The notes under the pieces were generated by a model. The model had not been told where the DNA came from and made no database searches. It saw only the letters and a list, made by a program, of their open reading frames with translations. Below are positions 39,151 through 51,300 of a stretch of 64,000 bases of DNA, one piece after another. Both the position numbers and the translations under genes were made by a program. The DNA comes from Phorcus lineatus (lineage: Eukaryota; Mollusca; Gastropoda; Trochida; Trochidae), in assembly GCA_921293015.1 (NCBI GenBank), contig OV121087.1, forward strand, positions 136,501-200,500, written 5' to 3'. Numbering within the stretch: the stretch's first letter is position 1; each line of letters opens with the position of its first letter.

Positions 39151-40089
39151 GTGTATATACCCCTGCTTCCCAGAGCCTCATTAGAAGCTTGAAATACTGT
39201 AAGAGGTCAAAGTTCTATCAAACACCAAGATTGGCATGCCTATCATACATATTGATAAGGTTAAGACCTATCAATCCTTGGAAAGAAAACTGACTCCCTC
39301 ATTAAGTCATTTAATAATCTACCTTCTGTAAGAATCATCTTACGCTAGCCCCAACAACGCGACATGTCCCAAAAAAATGTTTCAGTGTGAGCAATTTCTA
39401 TTCATTCGAGTTCGGGCAGTGGATCATGTAGACAGGCTTAACTTGGCAAGAACGTTTAAAACCCTATAAGATGAACCAATTGCTCAAATCAAATCGCTGT
39501 GAATTGTGAAACTAATTATGTGAGTTAATGGGTTTATCATTATGGAAAGCCGTATTGGTCTACGTCAGAAGATTTCTCATTAAATGAACCACCTTTTGAA
39601 AGGTAACCTTACTTATCTGCAGCTGTAAATAAGTCAAAGATTTGCATTAAAAATACTTTTTGAAATAAACATGAGAAAATATAGAGTTAATTATGATCTT
39701 AAGTGTATTTTCATCAGATTAAGAAAATCGAATTTTATTTCTGTGCGCATCAATTAACTCTGTATAACAAACAAAATGAAACAACGAAAATCTTGAATAC
39801 GCAAAATTTTCACTATCCTTGTAAATAATCAGTTGGTTTAGAAATAATACAATTTATTGTATTACAGTTCTACTTATTTAGTACCGCGTTCATCATTCAC
39901 CAACGAGACTCATCAAGGTATTTTTCCCATTCTATGTTGAAAAAATAAATGATTCGAGCAGCTATTCTATGAAAGAACACCATATCATATGAACGTTGCT
40001 ATATCGTTTGGTACAAGGCTATCGAGAAGAGGATTATAACTACATACTCTACGATTGTGATTTATCTAATAGACAATTGATATCTTTAA

Positions 40090-40620
40090 ACAGAGTATGT
40101 TGTTGGAGTCAAATATATCAAACGTTATGATTTATGTCGTATGATCCTGAAGTAGTATTTGTAGTATTGAGAAAATCGACATCATAATGCTTATCAGTTC
40201 AGTATAACGACAATAAGCAGCTTTTAGTGATCGAAAACCGGACAGTGGCATGCACCAATTTCTCAAACGTAATTTTGGAAACTAATTAAAAACAGACCAA
40301 AAGAAAAAAATTGGTTGGAAGTGTCTAGTAGGTCATTTGACTAATGCATATATACAAAGGACGCAGAATTATGATTTTGTAACATTGATATGGATTTTTT
40401 CTGATTATCATCAAAAAATGAAAATAGCATAGTTTTGGCATTTTAGAGATAAATATGCAAGTTTAGAGAGGCGATGTGAACTTAACTCAGGACATAAGGT
40501 ATTTTGAATCTCATATAAGCCACATGAAAAATTATGAAAATGCTCTCTTACACTTCCAAGAAGACTGTGTTTACTCCAAAAATACTTATGCAAGTCGTCT
40601 TTTCACTCACATTGTTTATC
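40090..40620 (+). repeat. Dispersed repeat, copy 1
   Basis: Shares AGAGTATGTTGTTGGAGTCA, GTTCAGTATA.CGACAATAA, TGATCGAAA.CCGGA, GGCATTTTAGAGATAAA and AGCCACATGAAA, in the same order, with 51305-51790. It is an unclassified transposable-element fragment. Confidence 0.6.
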
Positions 40621-42155
40621 GATGTAATACACTATAAAGTTTTTCAAATCTATTTGCAGTATTTCATAACCCTTGAGCTGTATGCATGACTAATTTGTAT
40701 TTGCAAAGCCACGATGGCAGACGCCAGCCGACAAAAGTCGATGATTGATTTCATACGTGTCACAACCTCCTTGGCAATGAATGCCTCTTTTCAAATATAG
40801 CACATGCCAAAAAGTAGAAAAATTAGACACTAGAAAATATTTGGATTTATAAAATTCCATGATATTAATTTTGCCAGATCTTCGCAATGGACAAATGTTT
40901 TGTTTGACATTTTATATCACCAAGAAAACAAGAATCGTTTAAAATCAGCCCATGTTTTCTGAAACAATAAACTATTTGTGGAAAATGCTATTAAAAGATG
41001 TATCAATTCACGTTTCTTGTTAATGCAAACTAATCGTAATTCATACAGCAAAAACATATCACTCTTAGAGTTTTAGATTCTAGAAGAAATTTACAGTACT
41101 ACATCACAATACATGTTATTTACACTTTCCATAACATTGATTGAGGTGATGTTACATAAGCTTCAGCGCGCAATTGTTTTGCAATTGTTTTGATAAATGA
41201 TAAATTCAATTTTCGCATTACTTCCGGATATAATTTCACGATTAAAACACGTTGACAAGGTTTTTTCATGACATTAGATGGTAAACATTTAAATCCGTGT
41301 ATCTTGCATGGCCGCTTGGATTTCACCGGGGACATCGTTCTTACCATTCTTATTCAAAGTTGAACAAGATGAGGTCTTTCAAAGTCTTTAAAATTACTAA
41401 ATTTTGCTCTTTTCAAATACACGGAAATGTATTAACAAGGGACAAGGGGAATTAAAATTGGTTTTACAGGCTTATAAGATGTCATTTTCTACCAAAACAG
41501 ACAATAACCACCCTTCATGTTTAAAATTTTAAATTTTCTACGCCTATTCTCACAAAAGAGTGCTGTTGCCTTCTTCATATAAAATAATCATTCAAATACC
41601 GCAGTGGGACAAGTGTACAATATGATATAGAGCATAATGTAATAATTTCAAATTTTACAGTCTGTAACTAAACATAACTATATATTGAGGAATGTAGCCA
41701 AGGATATATGTAAATTTTGAAATTATAAATCAGGACCTATTATTGCATTGATGATAATGAAAACTCCGAATATTTTGATTTTCATTTATTGAGTGCTATG
41801 TATATATATCAAAATGACTGTGAATGACGGGTAAAGACAATAAATAACCTGAACTATTTGTATGAGCCAAGGGTGACAGGTATACGATGAGCACGTGTAC
41901 CCATGTGCATGGAAGCCTCCACGCTGGACAAACATCCACGTACTCAAGACGTGGCGATGAGTATTAACTTCAACCATCGTCCATTGTCCCGCATCGTGGC
42001 GTATTGACGTTGTTTGCGATTGTGAACGCAGCCACGATGTTGCACCTATAACGTCTTCGACCCGTTTGCGACAGATGTCTGCTCTCCGTATGGCTAATTC
42101 TGGTTTTATCACCCTCTTTCAACCAGCATTGTCGCCTCGTGGCATGCCTCCGCTT

Positions 42156-42161
42156 TATAAG
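42156..42161 (+). promoter_or_regulatory. TATA box of the cyclophilin gene
   Basis: TATAAG lies about 80 bp before the ATG. A TCAGT initiator-like sequence lies about 25 bp downstream of it. Confidence 0.5.
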
Positions 42162-42234
42162 GTAGCACTAGCCAGGGTGTCAGTATCTCATTTCTGCCTT
42201 GCCCACTGAAAGGAGTACTCCAAGTCCTCTCAAG

Positions 42235-42912
42235 ATGAAGTTTGTGCTTGTTGTGTTGGCTGCTCTGATCGCTCTGAGCGCAGCTAAAAAGAAGAAACAA
42301 CCTGAAGACGTCGAGTACAAGGTCACCGACGTTGCCACCCTCACCGTTGAAGTTAAGGACTATAACGATGAGGGGGACACGCTGGTAGGCGACGTGAAGA
42401 TCGGGCTCTTCGGAGACATCACACCGATGACCGTCCTCAACTTCAAAAGTATCTGCAAAGGCTTCAAGGGAGCCGCCAAGAAACTGCACTACAAAAACAC
42501 CAACTGCCACAGGATCGTCAAGGACATGCTGGTTCAATGCGGGGATGTCACCGCATTTGACGGCACCGGGTCTGAAAGCATCTTCGGCGGCAAGTTCATC
42601 GACGAGAGCTTCAAGGTGAGCCACGCTTCCAAGGGAATTGTCTCCATGGCCAACTACGGCAAGGACACCAACGGCTCCCAGTTCTTCATCCTCTTCGGCA
42701 GAGCCCGTTACCTTGACAACCACCACGTGGCATTCGGCAAGGTGCTCGAAGGGATCGACATCTTGGAAGACCTGAACGAAATGGGACCCAAGCCCAAGAC
42801 GAACGACCCAAGACACAAGATCAAGATCGCCGACTGCGTCACCGAGAAGCTGGAGAATCCCTATGAGTTGCCCGATAAAGCTTTCAAAGCTGATAATCCC
42901 AGCGCTCTATAA
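42235..42912 (+). CDS. Secreted/ER cyclophilin-type peptidyl-prolyl isomerase, intronless
   Basis: A 225-residue protein. Residues 1-17 (MKFVLVVLAALIALSAA) form a signal peptide followed by a Lys run, as in cyclophilin B. The cyclophilin fold follows, with DGTG, SIFGGKFIDESF, GIVSMAN and NGSQFFI. Against human cyclophilin A numbering, Arg55 (R93), Gln63 (Q101), Phe113 (F151) and His126 (H164) are kept, Phe60 is Met98 and Trp121 is Tyr159. Trp121 matters mostly for cyclosporin binding, so catalysis may persist with altered drug sensitivity; that is inference. It ends NPSAL, with no KDEL. I chose this ATG over one 36 bp upstream because it begins the signal peptide. It is GC-rich against its flanks and has no intron. 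AATAAA is at 43244 and 43391. Confidence 0.93.
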   Translation: MKFVLVVLAALIALSAAKKKKQPEDVEYKVTDVATLTVEVKDYNDEGDTLVGDVKIGLFGDITPMTVLNFKSICKGFKGAAKKLHYKNTNCHRIVKDMLVQCGDVTAFDGTGSESIFGGKFIDESFKVSHASKGIVSMANYGKDTNGSQFFILFGRARYLDNHHVAFGKVLEGIDILEDLNEMGPKPKTNDPRHKIKIADCVTEKLENPYELPDKAFKADNPSAL

Positions 42913-43243
42913 ACAGTTCTCATCTCATTAGCAACGTCATTGTGGCATCAGTCCTGACCATCCCTCGTCGGTAACTTCTGCACGGTAACGAATAGAACTG
43001 TTTTTAAGCAATGGCTGATTGTAACTACAAATAGGATGTAGAATATCTAGATGGACACTAAAGTGCCGACGTGACATCTTCACGGGCCGCCATTTTGAAA
43101 ATGGCCGATCCTGTCAAGGTGACGTTATCTTCTTCGATATGAACCATTAAACTTTCAAAAATACAATAATTGTAAATGTTGAGAGAAAGAGCACTCATCT
43201 CACCGTTGAGGTGTTCATTCTCATATATCAACTTTTCAGATAG

Positions 43244-43249
43244 AATAAA
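43244..43249 (+). terminator. Polyadenylation signal of the cyclophilin gene
   Basis: The first AATAAA lies about 330 bp after the stop codon. A second lies at 43391-43396. Either could be used. Confidence 0.45.
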
Positions 43250-43396
43250 TTATTGTATAATTCTTAAAGAAATACCATTCATCTGACCGATGTACATCAA
43301 AATTAATTGCGTGCTCTGTGCTATTAGCTCTGACTCTGTGACTCTAGCATGTCAAAAGTTTGTCTTCATCGCATGTTCATCGTTTTGTTGAATAAA

Positions 43397-44500
43397 TGTG
43401 TCTGTTTGTAACATTTCATTCATGTAGTGTTTTTCATCGATACAAACTCTCAATTCCCGCACAGGCGTTCAACAAATTTACAAATGTTAAGATACAGCGT
43501 TTCTCGAAAGTATTGCTGGAAGTTTCAAAGACCCAAAATATGTATGTTCGCTATGTTTTTAGTTGATATGTAAAGCATAACACAACTGTCAATATTGATG
43601 CAAACCTCATTGTTATTTTGGTCATCAAACATGGGCGGCAGGTAAGAATGGTGAGCAAAATATGCAATCTAGATGAAAAAGTAAAAGGGTGTAACGACAA
43701 CAACCGATGTACGAAATCTAATCCCAGAATATTAAACCATTTTGTCCTACTATACTAAGCACCACTCAATGTTGATACATTTTTCCTTTGAAAATCAACC
43801 ATAGGAGATAAATAAATAGCCGTTTGGGTATTTTTATCCAAGATACTTAAAAAAAGATTTAAAGTTTGAAATACCAACCCTTTTATTGATAAATACGATG
43901 CTATGACGTCTTAAACATGCTTTAGGGTGTCTTAAGGTAGTCTGGAATTTCCCGCGAAGTACGTTTTTCATGGACGCGTAATGAAAAAATATTTTGGATG
44001 GAAAGTAGACTCTCCCCCTTTGGTCTTCTGACACAAATATATGGACGCTCGTTGTAAAAAAAATGAAAATATCTAGCCTCAGTTGTAACTTACTTTTATC
44101 TAATCATGTTGAAATATTTGATTGAGGTTTTCTTTATTGGTACTCAAAGAACAATACAATCCATTTGATTTTATAAGAAGATAATGCAAATAATTAAAGA
44201 CACACCGGATATTGTTTATCTTCACGTTTCGCAATACAAGTTTTTGTTGGGAGTATTTAGCATAAAGGAGAACCTTTGCAAATAAAAAGTTTTTTGATAA
44301 TATCTTAAAATGGGGGCCAAGAGATTACTTCAGACATTAATAACTTGTACATTTAGTAGAAGTAAGGGTAAGGTTCTGAGTACACTCTGTGAGGTCAATA
44401 AGTTCATAGAAGAGGATACAAATGAACTTATTGACTTCTCATATTTGAACATAGAGTTGACAGCTATATAAACGTCTATAAACCGTTTAAAGGATTTATT
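43397..44500. other. Intergenic sequence
   Basis: AT-rich; nothing recognised up to the left part of the segmental duplication. Confidence 0.35.
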
Positions 44501-45664
44501 GAGTAGAATTTTAGAAGTTTGTATGATGAAGAAATAGGAAATTTATGGAAAAAAAGAAAGATTCCTATGTTTATAGGACTCTGAGCAAACCGCATTATAA
44601 AATATATTTCTTATAATTTAAATGTTGAAATTTAAGATAAAGTTTTATTTCTTTTTAGATTGAAAATTATGGTTAGTTAACGTAAATGTGGTCATTTACA
44701 AAAAGGATATTACAGACTATGATGTTTATAAAAATCATTTTTAGAAATGTTCTCGTAAAACTTTAATATGAATCATGAATTTCGTTAAACCCGAGACCTT
44801 TTAAAAATGAAAACAGCATGTTATAGAGGTGTCGTCACTGCGCAATGCTACGTTGATGAAACAGAAGGACGCAATCGCATACATTTCTGAATTAATTTTC
44901 ATTTATTATTTACAAGAATGGAAACTTAACATAATCATTTACAACTGAAAATACATTTGGACATCAATAACGAACATGACAATACTTCTTTAACATACAT
45001 AATGTTCGGCAAGGACAGTCCATCAGCGTTACAATTCGTTGAATTCCATAAAAAAATTATTTATTATTCAGCACATTATATAATCAACGCCGATATTATT
45101 GAGAAATTAATGACAGGCCTGTAAAACGTTATTTCTTACCTCACACTTTTACTTAATTAGCTTTTACTTTTTATATTTTAAAGTTCAGACTTTTTGTAAA
45201 ATTACGACATGAAAAATTACAAGCACTTGTCAAATCAACAATGTTTCGAGTATAGACAGAACTTTTTATTCGAAAAAATAAGCTCCGGAAACAATATGTT
45301 GGAGCGGTAATAAATACTTTTTGGTACAGTTACTTGAGAGGGGTGCATAAAACAATTTCAACTGACATTCAATGATAAGTTCTTGGAAAGCGAATTGCAA
45401 TCCTTAAGAGAAGGGAGACAACTCTTCAATGCTTAAGTGCTGCACCTCGAAGTGTTTCAGTGAAACTTAAAAGCATATGATGTTTTTTGAAAAACACTAT
45501 TTCATCTGTTTAAAGAACAATAACGTGACTTCTCAACTGACAACGTTTACACGTGTTTCGATCCGAAATCAATATAGAAAGAGTAGGGTAAAAAAACAGG
45601 TACATGACTTATAACACCATTATAAGCGTTACAGTTGTGAATCTAGACAGTAACAATACATTAT

Positions 45665-46055
45665 CATACCTCATGTAAGAATGCCGATCTCTGATTGGTC
45701 CACGTGACCCTAAACAAATATCCATATTCACCGCCGCCGAGGGATGATAAATCCCTTATACCCCGCTACATGAGTAAAGCGTGCTTCCACGTCAATCAAT
45801 CAAAGTCACGTGATCAGGTCATAGGTGTTGTTCATTTCTGTTTGTCTTTTTACTAATAGAGAGCAAGTTTTGAATAATACATTAAGACATTCGGTATGAT
45901 AAATTCGTCATAACATTCCGTCCCGGGTAACATAGGGATATATTATTCCCTTGAAAGGTTTTATGCAACTCGCGTTCCGCTCGTTGCATAAAACCTTTCG
46001 CGGGAATAATATATCCCTATGTCACCCTCGACGGAATGTTATAACTTATAATAAC
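45665..46055. mobile_element. Fold-back MITE in duplication copy 1
   Basis: Copy 2 reads straight through here (57820), so about 390 bp was inserted. The right part is a hairpin with ~65-bp arms (45910-45974 and 45977-46045) including ACATAGGGATATATTATTCC and its complement. Confidence 0.65.
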
Positions 46056-46279
46056 CCTCATATCAATCACGACAACTGCCTTGCAATGTTATAAACTCAG
46101 ACCAATAAGTTCAGCGCCGTTTAGAAATGATCATGCAAGTCCTGCTCGTCTTGTGCATAAAATTGAAGAGAGGCTAGCCTGTCGGCTACGGTCCGCCATG
46201 TTGTTTTTAGGGAAAATGACATTAAAATGGCGCTGTACTTTTACCAATTTCACAACATCAAAGAATTTTAATATATTAA

Positions 46280-47340
46280 TGGATAGACACACATTTTTAA
46301 ATGATTCATCATAAAACTTATCAACAATGCCTTGAAATGTCGTAGCAAGACTTTTTACGCTCGCAGAGCAGATGAGTGGTTTCACTTCTCATTCTTGTTT
46401 CATTTCCTGAGTGTGCGCTCTGATTTATCTAGTAAAATATTTCCAATGGGTTACGTTATAATGATATACTAATAACAAACCTGGATAAACGAAAACGTCT
46501 AATTGAATTTCGTTTCAACACAAAAAATACTCCGATGTCAAACATGTCCATACCAATGCCGTTAAAGACCGTGTCCTATCATGACGCCCGAGAGTAACTT
46601 TTTAGTCATTTGTATGGGAATTTAACACGACACTTAAATGACGTGTTTCCTCTTAGCATCATGACGCTGGATGATACTCCATAAAGTTGAGGAAGGAATT
46701 CATGTCTAGCGATTCCCTAACTTCTTTTCTCCACTAGGTATGTCAAATCAATTAATCGGGGAGAAAGTGGCTCTTTGATTATATGGGAGGGTGTCTCTAA
46801 CGATTGTGAACTGGGCCTTGTGACTGTTCCGTGTACACTTTAAGGCCGAGAAATAACGGGATGAAATACTTCTCCCTGTCGCACTTTCAAACAACCTACA
46901 CGAGAATGGTAAGGCGAGAAGCTATAATCGCGCAACCATGGGGCGCCTAAATCCCAGTCTGAACCCAATAGAACATATATGAGTCACATTCGGACGTATA
47001 CGACCATCCTGTTCATACTGGGAGGGGATGGATGCAGCACAGCACCAGTAGTGACAGCAGATTCCTCACATGCTATTTTGAGACTGATACGTGACATGTA
47101 GAGGTCATTCAAGTCATCAAAGCTCATGGATCATTAACTCATTATTGACTGAATACTGTTCCTGAGGGTTCAAAGTTTCCTTTCGTATAACAGACTGATA
47201 TGTCACCTATCGCGATAGTATTCCCTGTAGACTAATATATAGGCAATTAAATGTACGACTTCCCTTTTGCCAAATTTGTCAAGTAGACATCGTTATCGAC
47301 ACTGGATCGAATTCTTGCATCTCTGTAATAATAATTTGCT
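46280..47340. mobile_element. Inserted block with Tc1-like remnant
   Basis: About 1 kb that copy 2 lacks (its counterpart junction is near 58085). It contains the Tc1-type transposase fragment at about 46940-47140. The ends are not resolved, so more than one event is possible. Confidence 0.5.
46940..47140 (+). pseudogene. Tc1/mariner-type transposase remnant
   Basis: The translation gives NPSLNPIEHI followed by an in-frame stop, then FGRIR. Further on, RLIRDM and AHGSLTHY-like pieces appear in shifted frames. They match the end of Tc1 transposases (DLNPIEH.WDELGRR, I..LI.SM, ARGGHT.Y). Several stops and frameshifts; clearly dead. Confidence 0.6.
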
Positions 47341-47617
47341 AACTGTAATGCGCTGAATTTCACACCACTAAGGGGTGCACGAAACATAAACCTTTATGGT
47401 ATAGGCAAAAGATCGTTTCTATTGTCATTCGAACCCAAGTGGGAAACCTAGCTGTCAATCGTTTACGGCATTTTCTCGTCCTGGCGATGCCAATCTTGAA
47501 GCTTTAAAGGTGGCCAAGAGCGCATAATGTCCTACAAGAGTAGTTAAAGAATAGGAAATCTTTTTAATGTGCGAGGGAATATGTTTATGGACGTTGCTTT
47601 TTCAATTATTTCCGTCG

Positions 47618-47770
47618 TTGGTGAAATGAATAGAGAACAAGTTCTATGGATTTACAATATCTTCATTGCAGGATTGCGACGTTTCGGTGTAGATACCTGT
47701 AGGTCACTTGCCTGATAACGGTGTTATTATCTACACCCAAACGTCGCAATCCTGTACTTGTTCTCTTTTC
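47618..47770. mobile_element. Small fold-back MITE in copy 1
   Basis: Inverted arms carry AGAGAACAAGT and GGATTGCGACGTTT.GGTGTAGATA. Copy 2 is empty at 58375 (CCGTCGTGGACTAG). CGT appears on both sides of the insertion. Confidence 0.6.
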
Positions 47771-48140
47771 GTGGACTAGAATGTCCGGATATTAGATATA
47801 TTCTGACAACATGCTAACCTTAATTTGAAGATGACATAATAGTTGAAAGAAGACCGAACGGTATATTAACAGTACAGGCATACCACCAACTGTCCGTTAC
47901 AATCAAGCGTCAATATTAAAGGATGTCGCAATTGGTATTATGGGTCACGTCGGGTGGCATTCCTCGTGACGTGGAGAGAGAATTCGTAAAGAAGTGGATA
48001 TTGTACTCTTTGGTGAAATAAAGTATGAAACTAGGAAGCACGATGTGCTTTTAAGAATATTGCGAACTAAATGAAACATTAATGGTTATATTTGCATTGA
48101 GACATTAGACATGTGCTCGTTCATTGTTGCATTATAACGC

Positions 48141-48385
48141 CTAATCCCTCTTCCATATCCTTGAGTTATCACTCGTCTTGCTGGTAGTTATGGTGGTAAT
48201 GTTACTGTAGATATTGCACACTTCACCGTCAAGGGAGAAGAAAAAACAGTTCCCAATTTTCAAACAGTCCTTTGCGCATGCCCCAATGCTCGTTTCCGGT
48301 TTAGTCACCGTCGGCTCGTCGTCCAAAACCTGTCCATTCCGCCATATAGAAAATGTTGAATCTTGAATTTCAGGAGAGAGGACGT
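48141..48385 (-). CDS. Lectin copy 1, exon 4 (PAN-like, stop)
   Basis: Acceptor AACTTTTCAG at 48386; stop TAG at 48141-48143. It contains GACAKDCLKIGNCFFFSLDG and ends IWKRD. Confidence 0.8.
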
Positions 48386-51300
48386 CTGAAAAGTTAACAT
48401 GAATGTTTATATTCAAATCGCGATTTAACCACGGTCATGCATGTAACGTATTTGTATGTTCATGTGTATGTAAGACCCTTCATGTGTATGTGACTACATA
48501 AAATAAACACGTATTTGTATGTTCATGTGTATGTAAGACCCTTCTATGACCTTCTTCTTATTACTTTGAAATAAAATCTTACACTGAGTCAAATTCCTAA
48601 AAAATACAGAAAGTTAACATTTGATCATGCCTAAATGCTGAGTGTGAATAAATGACTATAATTGATCTCCAAATTATTTATCACATATAAATTTTCCCGC
48701 ATTTCAGCGTATTGAATTTTCAAGTTTGAGAAATTACGCATCAAGATTCATACCTTGGTTACAATCAATTCCTCTATCTATAACAAAAATAGCATGCTTA
48801 ATCAATGTCGTTCAAATAGATATGGCAGACCAAGGATGAATATTTCAAAGTTTTGAAGTCAATCAGTATTTACATCTTACTGAGTATTTAATTGCAACGT
48901 TTTCATTTGAAGCAAAATAGGGCATAGTCTCTTATAACCCGTTACAGGGTGGTTCATGTTCATATATATATATATGTTTCTATTAAATGCATTGAGGCAA
49001 AACTAAACAGGGGCTGATACAGGAATTTTGTTTAGGAGGAATGTGGTCTTTGGGTGTCAAAGGTGCAAGCATTGGAATGGCTACAGGAAAATTAGTTTTC
49101 TTGTTTATTTTTACCATAAATGAAAATAACGACTCTCAACATTTACTAAATTTGAACTATTTTGGGTGAGATGTGCAACACCGCTACCCCTCTCCGTCTC
49201 CCTCTCTCTGTCCGTCCGTCCCTGTGTATGAAAGTATTGTATTGGTTAAGGAATTTCTCTTACCTTCCCACTGATATGGGCCGCACATGGCCGGGTATTC
49301 GGACGTGCATCGGCGCGTGTGCCAGAGCATAACGACCCAATTGACAACCACGCATTGGCTTTTTTCCAGATTGTCTGGTTCACTTGTGTACACGTTCCAG
49401 GCGGTGACCTGAACCTCGCTTCCGTCGGTCCACAGGAACACCTCGCCGTTGTACTGTATACCCAGCCACGCCACGGTTGCCCTGTGGTAATAATCAAGTT
49501 TGAAAATAATAAAAAAAATTCAATGAAATTAAGCAACTGAAGCTCTTGAGTAGAACCCTGACCTTGAAAATGACTTGGGTCACTAAATAATCTCCATTTT
49601 ACTTCTTCCTCAAATTGAACATTCACTCCCAATAGACCAGCTCCGGTTTAATCCTTCTTTGCTAACCTCGACTCTGTTCAATTCGAGGTCTTTCTGAGGT
49701 TCTTCTAGATTCCCCTGGCGAAAACATCTTCCCAATCTAACAAACAAATCTAGAATAAAAAAAATTCTGATATTTTTATTCAGTCGCCAACTGAGCTCCG
49801 TGAAAAGACCACTGAGCGTACTTGTGAGTCCTATTCTAGTCCTAGTAAGAATTCTATGACAGGCGTTAACTAGAATTGTTCTCTGACCTCTGAATTCGTT
49901 AAGTTTGTAATTTGACCTCTGAGACGTCACTAACTACTTTCTCTAATTGATAAATACATTTAAGCACATGCTCAGTTATTCATAACGTCACGATAATGCT
50001 TTTCACCCCTCATCAATTCTTCTTACCTAGTAGTATCTGACGTTTTAGGTGTGTCCATTAATTCAATTGACTATCCTTACCATTTGTCACAGCCCTTTAC
50101 AAAAACTCATTTCTTATTCGTGTTTCTCCTAATTGATAACCCTATGGTACGCATTGTCCTAAAGCTTCATCACCTGCTCTATTAATTCTTTGTCTACACA
50201 TTTGCTACCTTCAAATATCATCTCTCTATTATTACCTTATTTTAAACATACTGAATATTTTCTAAAAACCCATATTCAAACTTATCTTCAATCTCACTAC
50301 ATAACACCTTTCGGTTATACAATATCTTCACACTTCAAAGTCTACTACAGAAATATCTCTCAAAGCGAGGAGGTAGCTTTCAATGCATATTTGTGGTCTT
50401 TAGAAAGGCCTTTAATCCAGTTAATAGACAGATACTTTGGTACACGTTGATTAGAAATGATGTACATGATAGAATACTTAATGCGTAAAAGAATATGTAT
50501 TCCAAAATCCAGTCAGCTGTGAGAACAGGTACCAACTCTATATCCGACTACTTTCAATGTCTCAGTGGTGTACGACAAGGATGTGTATTAAGCCCTTTCT
50601 TATTAACAATATTGATTTCGGAATTTCAAATTATGTTGGAAAACGCTAGTCTGAGGGGAATATTTGTGGGCATGAAGTTGATAAGATTTAACATCACTCA
50701 GTTACTCAGTAATACATAATCCAAGGGAAAAAATAGGAGGTGATGTTGCAAATAAATATACAAACAAGTTAAAGTCTAAACTTGAAACTTAAAATTCAAT
50801 AAGTAAGGGTGTATTTTCAGAAACACCGACCCCGATATGTTCTGATACATGGCATGGAGATCCTCAAGCTCCTGGTCAGACGACACTTTGGCAAGGTCAA
50901 GGCCGAACCTCTGACAGAGTTGTCTCCCTTCAATGAAGGTTCCATTTTCGTTGATGTAAAGATAAGACGCAGCTGAAGCTGAAATGAAAATATGCGGAAT
51001 TGTGGTTTGGAACCAAAAACTAAGATTTTTTAATAGTATAATAAACAAGGATTTTGCATGGATGGAAAATGCCATAATGAAAGCAACCCAGTGCATTATT
51101 TGAACGTGTGGGGCAGAACCTATCCTCTTCATCTGGTCTATTCACTTTCTATGTAAATTTCGACTTTGTATAATGTAAAACCCATCTGCTGGATCAGAGT
51201 AATGAAGCTTTACATACATATAAATTTTAGATTGAAAACTCTTTGCATTCAACCCTGCAGAGATGTATCAGGAAAAACTGTAACGCCCTTGAATTGTTTA

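Larger units (their letters stand above)
38216..42110. other. Intergenic sequence with dispersed repeats
   Basis: It contains an inverted repeat around 39016-39150 and a ~530-bp dispersed repeat at 40090-40620. I see no gene. Confidence 0.4.

Noticed and set aside
42109-42816. 235-codon open frame on the minus strand opposite the cyclophilin
   Set aside because: It is the antisense shadow of a GC-rich conserved coding sequence and resembles nothing.
49246-49632. Overlapping minus-strand frame of lectin exon 3
   Set aside because: Shadow of the lectin frame, which has the canonical cysteines and splice sites.
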